The position numbers were made by a program, and so were the translations under genes. Positions 11,045 to 23,009 of a DNA stretch of 64,000 bases are shown here, piece by piece. How positions within the stretch are numbered: position 1 is the stretch's first letter; every line of letters begins with the position of its first letter. The notes under the pieces were generated by a model. That model was not told where the DNA came from. It did no database searches and was given only the letters and a program-made list of their open reading frames with translations. The stretch comes from Undaria pinnatifida (lineage: Eukaryota; Sar; Phaeophyceae; Laminariales; Alariaceae): contig JABAKD010000007.1 in the NCBI GenBank assembly GCA_012845835.1, forward strand, positions 7,514,066 to 7,578,065, given 5' to 3'.

Positions 11045-11285
11045 ATTAGAAAGTCCCTGAGGTTCTCACACGAGGGACTCCATATCTTACCCGCAAAATG
11101 ACTTCGAGGACATTCGGTCACACAGCCCGACCTAAGCTTACATGCCGTAGTCCAAAAATAGGGTGTGCTCGTGAAATTACTTCATTGACCGGCAGTTCCT
11201 CACGTGAGGAACTCAATCGCCCAGGGACGGTTTGGCGCAAAACGTGCAACCCCTGCGGTGGGATGACCCTGAAATGGCAATTGCT
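11045..11285 (+). repeat. Inter-palindromic repeat family P, copy 1
   Basis: A 145-bp core (aaaatgacttcgagg, acattcggtcacacagcc, ...) lies between two palindromes, ggttctcacacgagggactc near 11060 and the perfect gttcctcacgtgaggaac at about 11199-11216. The sequence continues with tttggcgcaaaacgtgcaac and gcggtgggatga. Related copies are at 48985-49215 (inverted core) and 59551-59775. Confidence 0.7.
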
Positions 11286-11404
11286 ATAATTCAGAAATGT
11301 TCGTGGCTGAAATTACGTCAGTCGGCGAAGGGGACTGCACGCCGTCAACAGGGCACTAAGAAAACTTGGCATTGTCGTTCGCTACAGCAGGCCTAAACTT
11401 GCCC

Positions 11405-12930
11405 CTAAATATTATTATATAAAATGAAAATACACGCCAGCTGTGAGATCGAAGATTTCGTCGAAACTCATCTTTGCAAGCTGTGTGTGATACTCCGATC
11501 ACGCGTATTACGGGTTGTGTGTCCTCATTAAGGATATAGGTCGGCGACTCCCGTTGCAACTACGGTGATGTTAGTTAGTCTGTGCGCGAGAACTATAAAA
11601 CCCGTTTCTGATGGGGACAAAATCTGACAGCTAGCTGTGGAATGAAATGCATCAGTTTATGACGTGAATCCTGTAAGTCGAATAACCGGTGAGGGAAGGG
11701 CTGAGTGTTTAAGGGCGTCGGGGCCTGGGTTTGATCAAGCGGGAAGGGGGGGTGCGGGACGGGCGGGGCAGCTCAAGCTGTGCGTGGAAAGTAAAAATCC
11801 TATCCGGTAAGTCGTACAACCCGTGAGGAGAAGGCGGAGCGTTCGAGGGGGTGGGGGTAGGGGTGGGGGTGGGAAGAGGGGGTGGGGGGGGGGGGGGCAG
11901 AAAGGGTTTCTTCAACCCACGTCTATATACGCGATGTGCTAGGTCTAGGCGATGGTGCGGGTGGCGGGGAAGCAGGGGGGGTTGCGGGGGGGGCGGGGGG
12001 CAGCGGGGATGAATGAAAGCTACGTCATGGATGGCTAGAAAGATAATGGCGTGATACCAATTGCGTAGAAGTGTTTATCACTCTTGCCGAATTCGATTGT
12101 AGATGGGGCATTAAAACAAAGGCGCGGGAAAAAAGAAGAGGGGGGGGGGGATGAATTGGAGCTGCGGTGCGGATGGCTAGAAAGATAATGAGGTGATATC
12201 AGCTGGCTGGTAGTGTTTACTACTTACTCTCAGGCAGGTGTTTATTGTAGGTGGGGCGTTTGAACAAGAGGGATCGGGGGGAAAGGTGGGGGGGACGGGA
12301 CACTTTCATATGTGCGCGGAAACTATAAATCCTTGAAGGGGACAAATCTGACGGTTGTAGCACAAGAAGACATCCCTTTATATCACCTGCCTGGTATTGC
12401 TTATTTTTTTTAGAAGATTTGATGTTAGATGGACAGAAATATGGTACGGTGATATCAGCCGGATGGTCGTGTTTACTACTCCGGCAGATTTTGATTTAAA
12501 GTGGGGCGCTTGGACAAGAGGGATCGGGGGGGTGGGGGGGGGGCACTTAAATATGTGCGTGAAAAATATAAATCAAGACGATTGTAGCAAGAAGACATCC
12601 CCTTATGTCACCTACCTGGTATTGTTTATTATTCTACAAGATTTTTTGTTAGATGCAGCATGTAACGCAATGCTTAGGTGTGGTAAAGAACGTGTTAAAC
12701 CTTCACAATTTGTTGTTGTACATAGATAGCAAGATAGAATATATAACCATGTAATTACCAGTAGTTGCTGGCATCGCTAATTATATGAAAGATAACCACA
12801 TTGCAAAATACAACAGGCGAGGAGATGCGGTCATGCAATGTGACCATTATTGAGCACGGAAGGGGGAAATACGAATCGTCAGTGTTTCGAAAGGAACGTA
12901 ATATATATTCAAAACAGCCACCACTGCCCC
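11405..12930 (-). repeat. E-family dispersed repeat, reverse copy R2 with distal end
   Basis: Starts atgaaaatacacgccagctg and follows the full reverse family order, with G-runs at several positions. It continues past the core into a distal module (about 12590-12930: cctggtattgtttattattc ... gtggtcatgcaatgtgac-like ... attgagcacgg). Related distal sequence is found at 48591-48965 and 50860-51190. It is the most complete reverse copy along with R5. Confidence 0.75.
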
Positions 12931-14979
12931 TCACGTTCACGGGGATGTGCCTAGGGCATCAAAAACTCTGTATCCTTTTTCGTCCTCGATGTTTGGGTCA
13001 ATCGTTTCCGTCAAGTATTATGCATGGTCGACAACTGCTCGTTCAACCAGAGATTTTCTCGTAGGGCCTCCACGAGCGTGCTCAATCGCAGACAGGTAAA
13101 CCTCACACCAAAATAAGTATGGCAAAATGGCTTACGTTTCATATACTATGGCGATCAGTAGCCGTGCCGGTTGTATCAACCCCAGCGGTGAATTTGTATT
13201 ACTTGAATTACTTGGGAGGTACGAGATACCACGAGGAGTCTATCCGCATGCTTCCAACACACGAGCGATCTTTGTATGCAAGGTGTCAAAAATGACGGTA
13301 AAATACGACATTAATCTCTCGGCGTCAAGCACTATCAGCATTTTTGTTTTTCAGATCACCGATAGAGGCAACGGGGCAGCGACCATAATACTCTGCTGTT
13401 TGGTAATAACGTGACGGGGAGGCAATCCAACTCTGCCAGTTGACCTTAAATTTTGCTTGTCATGTACACGTTGCTTTTCTTATGCTAAAAATGATTTTGC
13501 TCGAATTGGACACTACTACGCAGGCGATCACAGCAAAATATCTGGCAATACGTTTTCAAGGACAACCCGCGCAAATTAGGGGAAAGGTAAAGCCAAGATA
13601 TATGTGATCCGAAGCTGTAAATGTGCCCTGGTAACGATATACGGGTAGTAGAAGAGAGTGTGTACACTATACATAGATGAGACTCTACATATTTTTACCT
13701 CCCCTATGTAGTACACGGTGATTGTAAAACGGCATGCCCCTTTCGGTCATCTGAGCAGCATGACGACAATTTTTTTTTGCCAGTAGAGCAATTCGGCCGG
13801 TTGGTGGGAAATACGGCCGGTTGCGGTGGGCAGCGTTACCATATATATTGTGTCTTCCTTTACGGTGTGTGCTTGACGAAATAAACGACCAGATAGTATC
13901 TGCTTCTTGGAAGGCAGTGCCAACAGCAACCAGGCGACTTATTCGTTATTCAAACACACGCATCATCTCGCGAAGTAACAAAAGCCTAACACATATATCG
14001 CAAGGAAGAAATCCAGGAAGCTGCAGTGATAAGCTGCCTCTATGTAATGCTATACCCGTAGCGAACAGGAACGCAATGGCGACTCGCAATAAACCAAGCA
14101 CAGCCCTAGCCATACAACGTGGAAGGACAGCACAATTTAATCTACGCCGATGAGAAGATGCGCCCAGTTCATGAGATATCAGTTTTTTTAACTGAACAGT
14201 CAGGACCATACCGTAAACAATTGCCAAACATTAGTAATCCGATGTCGAAATACTGCTAGTTGTCTAGCTTTGTGACACCAGGTACCTCATATGATGTGAT
14301 CGAGTTGGCACGGACACTGGGTATGCCGGATGTTGACTCATGAAAAAATTAATGGACGCCATGAGCAGCTAGCACACATGGCAACCTTGAAAACAAATTT
14401 GACTTACATCAGCACCCCCACGAATATTGTCGGCAGCGATGAGAGCTTGTTGTGGTCTCGTGGCACAGTATCTGTAGGGGGGGACCAGGTGGGCACAAGC
14501 TTTCCGGCTAGAGGTTAACTCTAAGGGCGACCGATGAGTCTCTCTTTCTGTTGGATGTGTCGAAAATTGGCGTTCTCGTGTTGGACTGCTGCATATCGAG
14601 ATTGTTCGGCGGCCAAATTTGAATTTTGAGGTAGAAGGGCAAGGAATGCGGAAAACAAGAGAGGAAACAGTCGATGGATGGTTTAGACGTTGACAGGCGG
14701 CAGTTATCTGAAGTGGACGGGGAAGGACACTATGCCGGTAGAAAAGGAAAGGGGATGGCATTGCGGACGGCTAGATTCACAGTTTCTGCGATGTCGCACC
14801 AACACATTTCGACATAATTATTTACTGGTCCCCCGGAACCATCAATCTAAATACCACCTACCAAAATTCCCAAACCAATTCGACTTACCGAAGCAGTTCC
14901 ATTTGTGCCCGCATGTCTAGGCGTGGACATTGGCACCAATATTATTTTGGACCTAAACGGCATGGCCTCGTCTCAAGGT
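12931..14979. other. No gene or repeat recognised
   Basis: Only short open frames occur (95 codons at 13127-13414, 110 at 13821-14153, 130 on the minus strand at 14369-14761). None has a recognisable domain, signal or neighbouring exon. Confidence 0.4.
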
Positions 14980-15639
14980 TCAGGTTGGAATTGTCTCTAT
15001 GTGAGCGATGCCTTTTTTCGTTAAAAAAGAGGCCTCCAAGTTCATGAGCAGGCGTGGCGACACAGCTGGTGGCAGGGCTACCTCAATTTCTCCTTCCGCA
15101 GGGGATGCGCTCGGGTAACCCGATAGGCCCGACGATGTGTCCGGACCCGCTAGCTGACCGCTGGTCGGCTGTGTAAGGTTCCACGTTTCCCCACCACCCA
15201 CACGAAGAGGCTGTTCTGCTCGCCACGGGGTTGGTGCTGATATGAAAGCGGTGCATACACTAGCTGACAATATAGCCGACGAGACCGATTCGATGACCTC
15301 GGACGTAGGTAGGTCGGCGAATGCCGATAGGGTTGCGGGGTATTCAATCACCTGTGTGGTCGATACCATACGGTACGTGGTTCCTGACACGTCGTTTGGG
15401 ATCGGACACAGCACTGAGTACAGATGCACGCAGGCGTCCTTTATAATCGCGTCGTCGGGGAACATCCTTAACCGGCGATAGCACCTACGCCATCTGCGAG
15501 TGCGTCGGTTCTTCTTGGCACGTTTGTGGTATCGCGGAAGCCGTTTACCCAACGAGAAACCAGCAACAGCATCCGCAGCTTTAACCTCCGCCAGGTACAC
15601 AAGGGTGTTGAGGCCGGCCATGGATAGGTCTGCAACCAT
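14980..15639 (-). CDS. Hypothetical protein, doubtful
   Basis: Open frame of 219 codons with an ATG near 15639. The N-terminal 70 residues are strongly basic (RYHKRAKKNRRTRRWRRCYR) and the rest is Ser/Thr/Pro-rich and apparently disordered. The frame stays open upstream of the ATG into a Thr/Pro-rich stretch, so the start is uncertain. No domain is recognised. It could be a decayed exon or a chance frame in GC-balanced DNA. Confidence 0.2.
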   Translation of the reverse strand: MVADLSMAGLNTLVYLAEVKAADAVAGFSLGKRLPRYHKRAKKNRRTRRWRRCYRRLRMFPDDAIIKDACVHLYSVLCPIPNDVSGTTYRMVSTTQVIEYPATLSAFADLPTSEVIESVSSAILSASVCTAFISAPTPWRAEQPLRVGGGETWNLTQPTSGQLAGPDTSSGLSGYPSASPAEGEIEVALPPAVSPRLLMNLEASFLTKKGIAHIETIPT

Positions 15640-16027
15640 TGTTGGTGTCCTCGTGGCGTCTTCCGCCGAAGCTGTCGTGGTATGTAGTCGTGGTTGCCGT
15701 GTGAGCTGTAGTTGTGGCGGCGGTGATCGTGATGGTGGTGGAGGTCGTTGTTCCTTCGTTTATTCAAGTACTTCCGAGCTATCGATACTGCGACCACTGT
15801 GAACGTATCCTCATATGTAGGACCTCGTGATACCGAAACAAGTTCAAAGAAAAGCCATACCATAAATCTGATGCAAAGGGATTGGGTAAAAACAAAATGA
15901 CCTGGTAAACACATGCATACCCAGGCCGGCTTTACTCTTTGTCTCAAACAAGTTTATCCCTCTCACAGTACCATCATGTGTTTGGGCGAGCCCCAGACCA
16001 AGGCTACGATAGGGGGATCCCATTTTG

Positions 16028-16173
16028 TAGTAGTAGTAGTAGTAGTAGCAGTAGTATTAGTAGTAGTAGCAGTAGTAGTAGTAGTATTAGTGGTAGTAGT
16101 AGTAGTAGTAGTAGCAGTAGTAGTAGTAGAAGAATTAGTGGTAGTAGTAGCAGTAGTAGTAGTAGTAGTAGTG

Positions 16174-16224
<51 letters not shown>

Positions 16225-16225
16225 A

Positions 16226-16308
<83 letters not shown>

Positions 16309-16309
16309 A
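16028..16309 (+). repeat. (AGT)n trinucleotide microsatellite, about 280 bp
   Basis: Nearly pure gta/agt repeats with scattered agc, att and ggt variants. Long poly-Val, poly-Ser, poly-Thr and poly-Leu open frames on both strands are translations of this repeat and not genes. Confidence 0.95.
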
Positions 16310-18969
16310 ATCGGGAGTCACTCGCGCGTGTGGCCCCCATGTTCCTGTGATTGTTAATGTCTTTGAGGTATGATATGACATGATACTGAAATGAGGGGTA
16401 CCCCCCTACCGTAGCCTTTGTCCCTGGTTTGACTGATTTGCCCAGCTTTTTTGGCGTTTTCAAGGACAAGACAACCAACGTGGGACGAAAGCAATACATC
16501 CCCGCCTGACGTACCTCAAGCGAAACTCGTTGGAAGCTGCCAAACGTGTAGAAGATTCAGTTTCGCATAAGGGCACCACGAGTACTAGTGCAGCAGCCGC
16601 TGTGACTATGGCGAAGGCGCATGGAGTTGATGTTCGCATAGTTCTCCTGTAGGTTCAGGCCTTCCTGAAAACCCTACTCGTGGAAGTACTTCTAGGGCAC
16701 AAGGAAAATATAAAAGTTGGTGAGTAGGCAAGACATCTTCCCACCGGCACAATAGCAGCAGAACGTACGTTCAAACGATAAAGTGGCGCAGGATCGTTTA
16801 TTACACTTGCCACAACCCACCATCTCAAAACACTGTCCAAGATATGTTTCTGGACAACGGTCATCCCCGGAACCGGTGGCTCAATGCAAGCAGGTGCAAC
16901 GAGAGGTCTGTCTAGCAGTAGAAGGACTGTAGCCGTCCGGGCTCACGCTCTCCATCCCGGACGGCTCCGCCCCTTCCTGCAGTGATGTGATTGTCTTAGG
17001 CTGCGTCTCGATGGTCTTGCTCTCTGTTGCTTCTGGTTCACGTGCGGATTCCGTCACTGTCGTGCAGGGTGGAGTTCGATGGCGAAGAAAAATGTGTCTT
17101 GATTCAGCCCCGGTCCAGCGCGTTCACCTCTGCGAGCATGGTTCCAATGTAATGGCCATCGTTCACTACGAAGTGTGATGGGAAACCACATACTCAGGGT
17201 CGGCTTGCTCGCGTGGCCCTCCCCATGCGGATCGCATGGCCCACCTCATGCGGGGGCCTTGGTTGCGTGGTGGCAGCGGACTAAAAAAGAGGTCCCAGTG
17301 TTGATAATCTTGTAGAGTTATCCGATATATTATCGTCGCGTACATCCGAGTGTATTGTCACAACGAAGGAAACTGTGAGTCAAGATCGGCCAGAAGGCGC
17401 CCACGATGAACACGATCGAAACAAGACCGAACCAAGACTGGAACAAAAGGCGTACCCCATCGGAATCAACCCAGAACTAATCCTACCATAGAAAGAATCA
17501 TGTCTCCAGCGGGGTGGCAGGCATTCTGACGATACAGCATCACCAAATAGATACGCACTCGTTTTCCAATGCTAAATATCATATAGTGATCGTGCCTAGG
17601 CTACGTGAATCATTAACCATATCTCCGTAGATTACGTACACGTAAACATACTGCTCATCACGCAGACTGCAAAAGTCCTAGATCTTTCACACACCCGCCC
17701 ACACCCCTTTTCAACCCCCCGTTCGTCCTCCCGCCCCTGTAAAAAGACACGCCTTCCCCTTGCCGGTTGTACACCTTTCAGGCTGTAAGTGATAAACTAA
17801 TGCTTTGCACAGCGGTCAGACTAATATCCACCTCAAGCACCAGGTTCATTGTTTCCGTGTACCGATCGATTAACATCACCCCGCGTTGAGGCTCTGGCAG
17901 AAAAAGCTAGTGGTAAAGGGAGCGCAGAAATATATCTTTAAGGCCGCAGGCTTTCTCTCAGAAATCGGTGGAGGAGGACCTCGTCTCTCGTGCCTATAAA
18001 ATCACTTGCAAATAGACTATGGCATCAACAAAACAAGGTCCGATTTTTAAAATCCTGAATTAATGCCGCAAAGAGCCGACAATACGGAGGTTTTCCGTTA
18101 TTCTTCGTCCGATCTTGGACTCCATGACTGCCTACCCCTCACGGAAATGAGGTATTGTTTGCCGCTCGCTTTTCGGGTACGGCTCGAGAACAATTATATC
18201 AGCCATCTGGCGAGCAGCAAACGTTTAGTGAACGCTTCTTCATCGGTGATGTATTGATCGTGTTAGGCTCCCGTGCGTCAAGTGATTGAATTCAGCGATT
18301 TCAGGAGCTTCTAGTGTTGCTCGCTCGCACGTTCGAAGTCTCCAAGAAAAATCAATCGTGAGTCGCGTCTGACTGCCTACGACTGCTTGCTGGTGCGCCC
18401 GACTCCTCCGTACACCCCACGAGTAGCGTCCCTCGATTTCCCGGGCCGTGGTTGCTTGTGGGGATCTGTAGCTGACCGTTACTGGAGGGCACACGTTCAG
18501 TTGGGGATTTCGTTTGTCTTTTTTCTTTGTGGACCCCAAATTTCGACCACTTCAGCGTCTCAAAGTCAAGGTGTACGAAGGCACGAACAGTCACGCGCGA
18601 TGGTTATTGGGAAACGGGGCATGGAAGTGGAACGACAACCAGCAAAGAAAATTAGAATGAGCGTGGAGCAGCAGCATGCATGTGCACAGCAGGGGATCTG
18701 CGGAAGGTCAGGAGAGGAAGTGAGAAGGACAATGCAAGGGAGGAGGGGGCCGCCCCTTCTGCGCCAGCATGAGCTTCCGCTCACAAAAGGTGCGTATTTG
18801 TTCCTGTCAATTTTTGCTTTAAATTTTTCTATACGTCTCTCTAGCGTTTTTTTTATGTGTTATTGTTTCTGTGTGACTATCAGGTGGTGCGCACAGTTTA
18901 GTAGCGTCGTTAGTTCCAGAAGAACTGAAGTCAATTTTCGTTTTCAAGGCACTTCTGATATATATATTG
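16310..18969. other. No gene established; possible short exon near 18600-18790
   Basis: An 11-bp perfect inverted repeat lies at 16931-16966. At 18600-18790 an open frame (MVIGKRGMEVERQPAKK, then a Gln- and Arg-rich run) is followed by a plausible donor (aaaag|gtgcgt), a T-rich stretch and an acceptor (actatcag). That would be a 90-bp intron. Downstream sequence is already E-family repeat, so the idea is weak. Confidence 0.25.
16931..16966. repeat. 11-bp perfect inverted repeat
   Basis: AGCCGTCCGGG at 16931-16941 and its reverse complement at 16956-16966, with a 14-nt loop. No T-run follows and no gene is nearby, so no terminator role is claimed. Confidence 0.6.
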
Positions 18970-20075
18970 TAAAAATGAGTAGACACTACCACGAAGTTGA
19001 TATCACCTCAGTATATTTCAAACCATCCATGCTGCAGCTCCAATACATCCCCCCCTACCCAACGTCCCTGCCTTCCCCAGTCCCCACCACAGTAATAAAC
19101 ACTACCAGGCAACTGATATCACCGCAATATTTTCCTAGCCATCAACGTCGAAGGTCCAATTCATTCCGTGCCCCCGACCCCTCTTTTTACCCCACTCTCT
19201 CTAGTTCAAACGCCCCAGCTAAAGTCGAAATCTGCCAAAGAAACAAACACTACAACGCAATTGACATCACCTCTTTACATTTCTAGCCATCCATGCTGTA
19301 GCTCCAATCCCCCCCCCCCCCCAATTATCCCTCCTTCCCCACCACCGGCATCATGGCGTAGCCCTAGCATCACGAGTATAGCAAACCCCTACATCTGTTG
19401 CGACATAAAGCTGCTGGAAATCCCCTCCCCCCCCCACCCCTTCGGACACTCTGCCCTCTCTTGCCCTGGTTGTACGACTTACAGAATACACATGATAACT
19501 GATAAATTCTTTCCACAACCATCACATTTGTTCCCTTGAAAGCTTCAGAAATTCCGCGCACATATTGAGTTGCCCTGCCCCGCCACGCCCCACTCCCCCC
19601 CTCCCCCCCCCCCCCTCCCCCCCCTCCCCCCCTCATCCCCCCCGCCCGCCCCCACCCCCCCCCCCCCCCCCGCCCCCCCCCCCGCCCCCGCGCCCCCCCC
19701 GCCCCCCGCCCCCCCCCCCGCCGCAAGCTCCCTCTTGTTCAAACCCAGCCCCCCACGCCCGTATACTCTCTCACCGGTTATATGAATTACAGGTGGAGTC
19801 ATTGGATAAACTGATGCATCCCCTTCCACAGCTGTCAGATATTGTCCCCCTCAAAAACGGGTTTTATTGTTTCCGCGCACAGACTGACTAACATCACCCT
19901 GTTGACCTTGATAGCTACACTTTAGTTGCAAGGGGAGTCGCCGACCTATATCCTTAATTAGGACACACAACCCGTAATACACGCGATCGGAGTATCACAC
20001 GCAGCTTGCAAAGATGAGTTTCGACAAAATCTTCGATCTCACAGCTGGAGTGTATTTTCATTTTTTTTTAACGCC
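18970..20075 (+). repeat. E-family dispersed repeat, forward copy F3
   Basis: Contains two tandem inner modules (gatatcacctcagtatattt and gacatcacctctttacattt, each followed by the agccatccatgctg motif). Dense C-tracts at 19560-19740 follow, then the conserved closing block and the tag at about 20035-20055. Its right end abuts the 5'-truncated LTR element, so insertion or recombination here probably removed that element's 5' LTR. Confidence 0.8.
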
Positions 20076-20159
20076 AACATCCAATATTAACACTCGTACT
20101 TAGAAAGCACGGAAATAATTATCTATTTCGTCGGATGGAATACCACAATCTGCCGCCCG

Positions 20160-21180
20160 ATATCGGGTGAGATAGACCCCCTGGGCTGGGTGGAGATGCT
20201 GCTACCTTCGAACATATACGTGAATTTCTTGTACCCTACTCGGAGTACGAGCAGCAGATGCGCATCGCAAACCAAGATGGGTGAGACCGGGTACTCGCAA
20301 GCAGGCGAGGGCTGATAGATCCGGCGACCCAAATGATGGTTGCCGATGCGTTCTACGATGGCAAACCCTGGGTCCACCTCTGCAAGGAGGTGCTAATGCA
20401 AAGGCTCAAAAGGTTTGCTGGCGTTGATATGCAGCAGGCGAATTATGAGGATTATTTCTTGCTGATAATCCGTTCACTGAAGATGGGTGCGATAGTGCCC
20501 GTACATAGCAAGGTGTTTAATTCAAACAGTGCCGTGCGGAAATACATTACTGACAGGGGACTCACGGAGGTCGTTAGGCCGGATGGTCGGCAGTACACGC
20601 GGAAGCATTGCAAGGTGCTGGTGAAGGCAATAGCGGCGGGATTTCAAGCCAATCGAGTTCCGCCGCGAGGTTGAAAATAAGCTGCGGTTCGATCTCGTAA
20701 CGCGTGAACCCGACGCATTGTTCAGCATAGTTGACAAGCAGCAACGAGATCAAGTCGTAATTGATGCCAACGATGATGTACGCCGGCAAGTAGCAAAGCG
20801 GCGTAACTCTAAGTTGATGGCTGTTGCGGGGACCTAGCCGCAGGGAAGGACTATTACAAAGCACGCGCGTGTGCCAAGGCTGCCGATGTCAAAGCAGAGC
20901 GGAACCGCCGGTACGCCAACAAGGAGTGCTTTTGTGTGGCTAGCAAGGTCACAAACAGTGGGACTGCCCCCAAAGCCAGCAGGGTAAGGATGGGGAGAAG
21001 CGTCCATGGCCAGAGCCACCGTCAGACTCCTATCCAGCAGCAGCAGTCCACAAACAGTCCCGCTCAGCATACGCGGAGCAAGACAACCGGGATGGTCCCT
21101 GCATCTGCCTCCTCTCGAGCTAGTACGTACAAGAGCGCCTCAAAGGCGGTGGTTACGTAGACCGAAACTGCTGCGCCTGA
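20160..21180 (+). pseudogene. gag-like region of LTR element copy 1
   Basis: Matches the gag frame of copy 2 block by block: GDAATFEHIREFLVPYSEYE, then FYDGKPWVHLC, KRFAGVDMQQ and LTEVVRPDGRQYTRKHCK. Copy 1 has a TGA after the QMRIANQDG stretch, and the longest clean piece is 20333-20674. The C-terminal part (ECFCVASKVTNSGTAPKASR and Gln/Ser-rich tail) is conserved with copy 2, but no canonical zinc knuckle can be read. Structural role is inferred from position before the protease. Confidence 0.6.
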
Positions 21181-21895
21181 ATCATCCAGGCAGAACAACG
21201 ACGACTACGTGTACATTCGCGTGCCGCCGGATAGTATGGCGCCAGTGGATTATGGGTTCACTGAGACGGTGCAGCACCAGGTGTCTCAGAGCGCTGGGGC
21301 AAATAATGCAGCGCCAGTTCTTCACTCCGTCCTGGTGCAGCTGCCGGTACCCGCGTCGCAGCAGTTATTTGGTGATTCCAGCACAACTTCATTTGCGCGT
21401 GCCTCGGTCTTACCGCCGGATGGAAGTGGTGATACGAACGTGGGTACGATGGAGACCGATCCGCACTTGGACGCCCTTACGCAGCATGTCTCAGGGCGTC
21501 TCGCGGTTCGCGGTGCTTCCGCGGTTGATGGAGTTAAGGTGCTGATAGATTCTGGTTCAGACATTACGGCTATGTCGGAGGAGCTGATAGATAACCCGCA
21601 GGGACAGCCGGAAGTGACTCAAACCGCGTTAACGCAGGCGTTTGTTGAGCATGCGCGTGTGGTGACGTTGTTCGGCCAGGAGTGTGATATATAAACGCAA
21701 TCGTGTCCGCTCCACTTTACGATCGAAACACCATGAGGACCAGTCCGATTCACGATGCCGTTTATTGTGCTCCTTTGGGGAAGCGATGTGGTTATCATCG
21801 GGAAGAAGACGCTGAGAGAGAAGCTCGGCATCGACGCCATGGCGCAGCTCAAGGCCTTGGTACTGCAGGGATAAGAGCACCAACAGGGTGCTAGG
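21181..21895 (+). pseudogene. Retropepsin-like aspartic protease of LTR element copy 1
   Basis: The 161-codon open part (21209-21694) reads DDYVYIRVPPDSMAPVDYGF at its start and carries the catalytic D-S/T-G as KVLIDSGSDITAMSEEL, active Asp near 21547. A TAA follows QECDI. The flap-side half continues with FIVLLWGSDVVIIGKKTL and LGIDAMAQLK, the typical C-terminal retropepsin (D)V(V)IIG block. Active-site residues are intact here, unlike in copy 2. Confidence 0.7.
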
Positions 21896-22438
21896 ATGGA
21901 TCTTACAGCTCGTTCTGTGGGCGAGCCCAGCGTTGGTGCTGTGCTGCGAGCGGCGATGGCTGTCACATCGTTCTTGTCGGGTGGCGACGCGCCAGGCAAC
22001 GTGGACGATGAGGTCACACTGACGCTGCCTTCTCAACGACCCATGATATTCCAGCATACCGAAGGGGAAATGCCGGATCGTGTTGGCGTGTTGGATACGG
22101 CTGTCGATAACGCTGTTTACCGCCTGAATGTGCCAATATGCTGCGCGATATAGTTTTCGCACGCAACTTCATGTGTTATGTCGGGCGTTGTTGGGCGACC
22201 CACCTGCCTGCGAGAAGCCTGGGGCGGCCCATTCTCATCCAGGGGCAAGGGTGGTGCGGGCGAAGCCCTCATCTGAACGTAATCGCCTGTGGTGTAGTGC
22301 GCCAGAGTCGGGCCCCGATTGTCGCTCGGTGGTGACGACGAGGATATCGTCAAGGTGGCTTGGGTAGGGATGAAGGAGGCGCAGAGCACCTGGGAGCGGG
22401 TGTCGCGCGTGTTTGATGTTGCGCCGGCCGTGCTGTGA
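21896..22438 (+). pseudogene. Pre-RT linker fused to chromodomain-like tail (RT-integrase deleted)
   Basis: 21896-22153 reads SVGEPSVGAVLRAAMAVT and later MPDRVGVLDTAVDN. It continues in a shifted frame with RALLGDPPACEKPGA and ARVVRAKP, the usual approach to a Ty3/gypsy RT domain. No RT motifs follow. By 22331 the sequence is DDEDIVKVAWVGMKEAQSTW followed by ERVSRVF, a chromodomain-like fold signature (hydrophobic strand, W, E-x-x-S/T-W-E), ending at TGA 22436-22438. The polymerase and integrase core have been removed between these two points. Confidence 0.65.
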
Positions 22439-23009
22439 AAAGAGCCCAAGGCGCTGAGGCTGAAGGTGGAGCAGAGGCGGACGCTCGTACAGCGGTATGT
22501 ACTGCGTTTTGAAGTCATGTTGTGGTTTGGGGGGAGTCCTGATTTTTGAGTTATTGATTTCGATTGTATCTGAATTGTGAATTTCGACTACTTTTTCTGA
22601 CTTGGAATTTCTGCGCAGGGCGCTGAAAGCACCTGACGCAGCCACATAGCTGGCGGCTCGTCGCCGAGGCTGTGTGTGAACAGATCATGTTCGGGGCTGA
22701 TGCTGCCGTTTCACAGGTTGTGCTGGAATACACAGTCCTTATGTGTGGTCTGGGTTTCGGAAAGTTGCGTGCGCATTTGGAGGTGTGACGCATGGGGCGC
22801 GGCTTGCTTGAAGACGAGCTGGTGATGATGCGGCTGCTGAACACCCTTGTTTACGATCAGTAGACGTGATTCAACTTAGGTCGTGGGGAAACTGACTGGG
22901 ATGTGTTGGACTTGACCATTGCCCAACGTACGGACAGCTATGTTTACCAAAGCCACTCGGTCTGAGACAATCTATGGTTGGTAGCCCGAGATAGGCTTTT
23001 GGAGGGTGC

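Noticed and set aside
15913-16373. Poly-Val, poly-Ser, poly-Thr and poly-Leu frames
   Set aside because: Translations of the (AGT)n microsatellite in all frames; no unique sequence of gene-like length.
16931-16966. Intrinsic terminator
   Set aside because: No T-run follows and no bacterial-type gene is nearby.
19545-19891. Pro-rich and Gly-rich frames (also at 5968-6213, 6322-6702, 42237-42482 and 53404-53797)
   Set aside because: They arise from the C/G tracts of E-family repeats.
21006-21545. 179-codon frame overlapping the LTR element
   Set aside because: Shadow of the gag/protease frame, which has the recognisable motifs. The same applies to minus-strand frames at 21619-22162.
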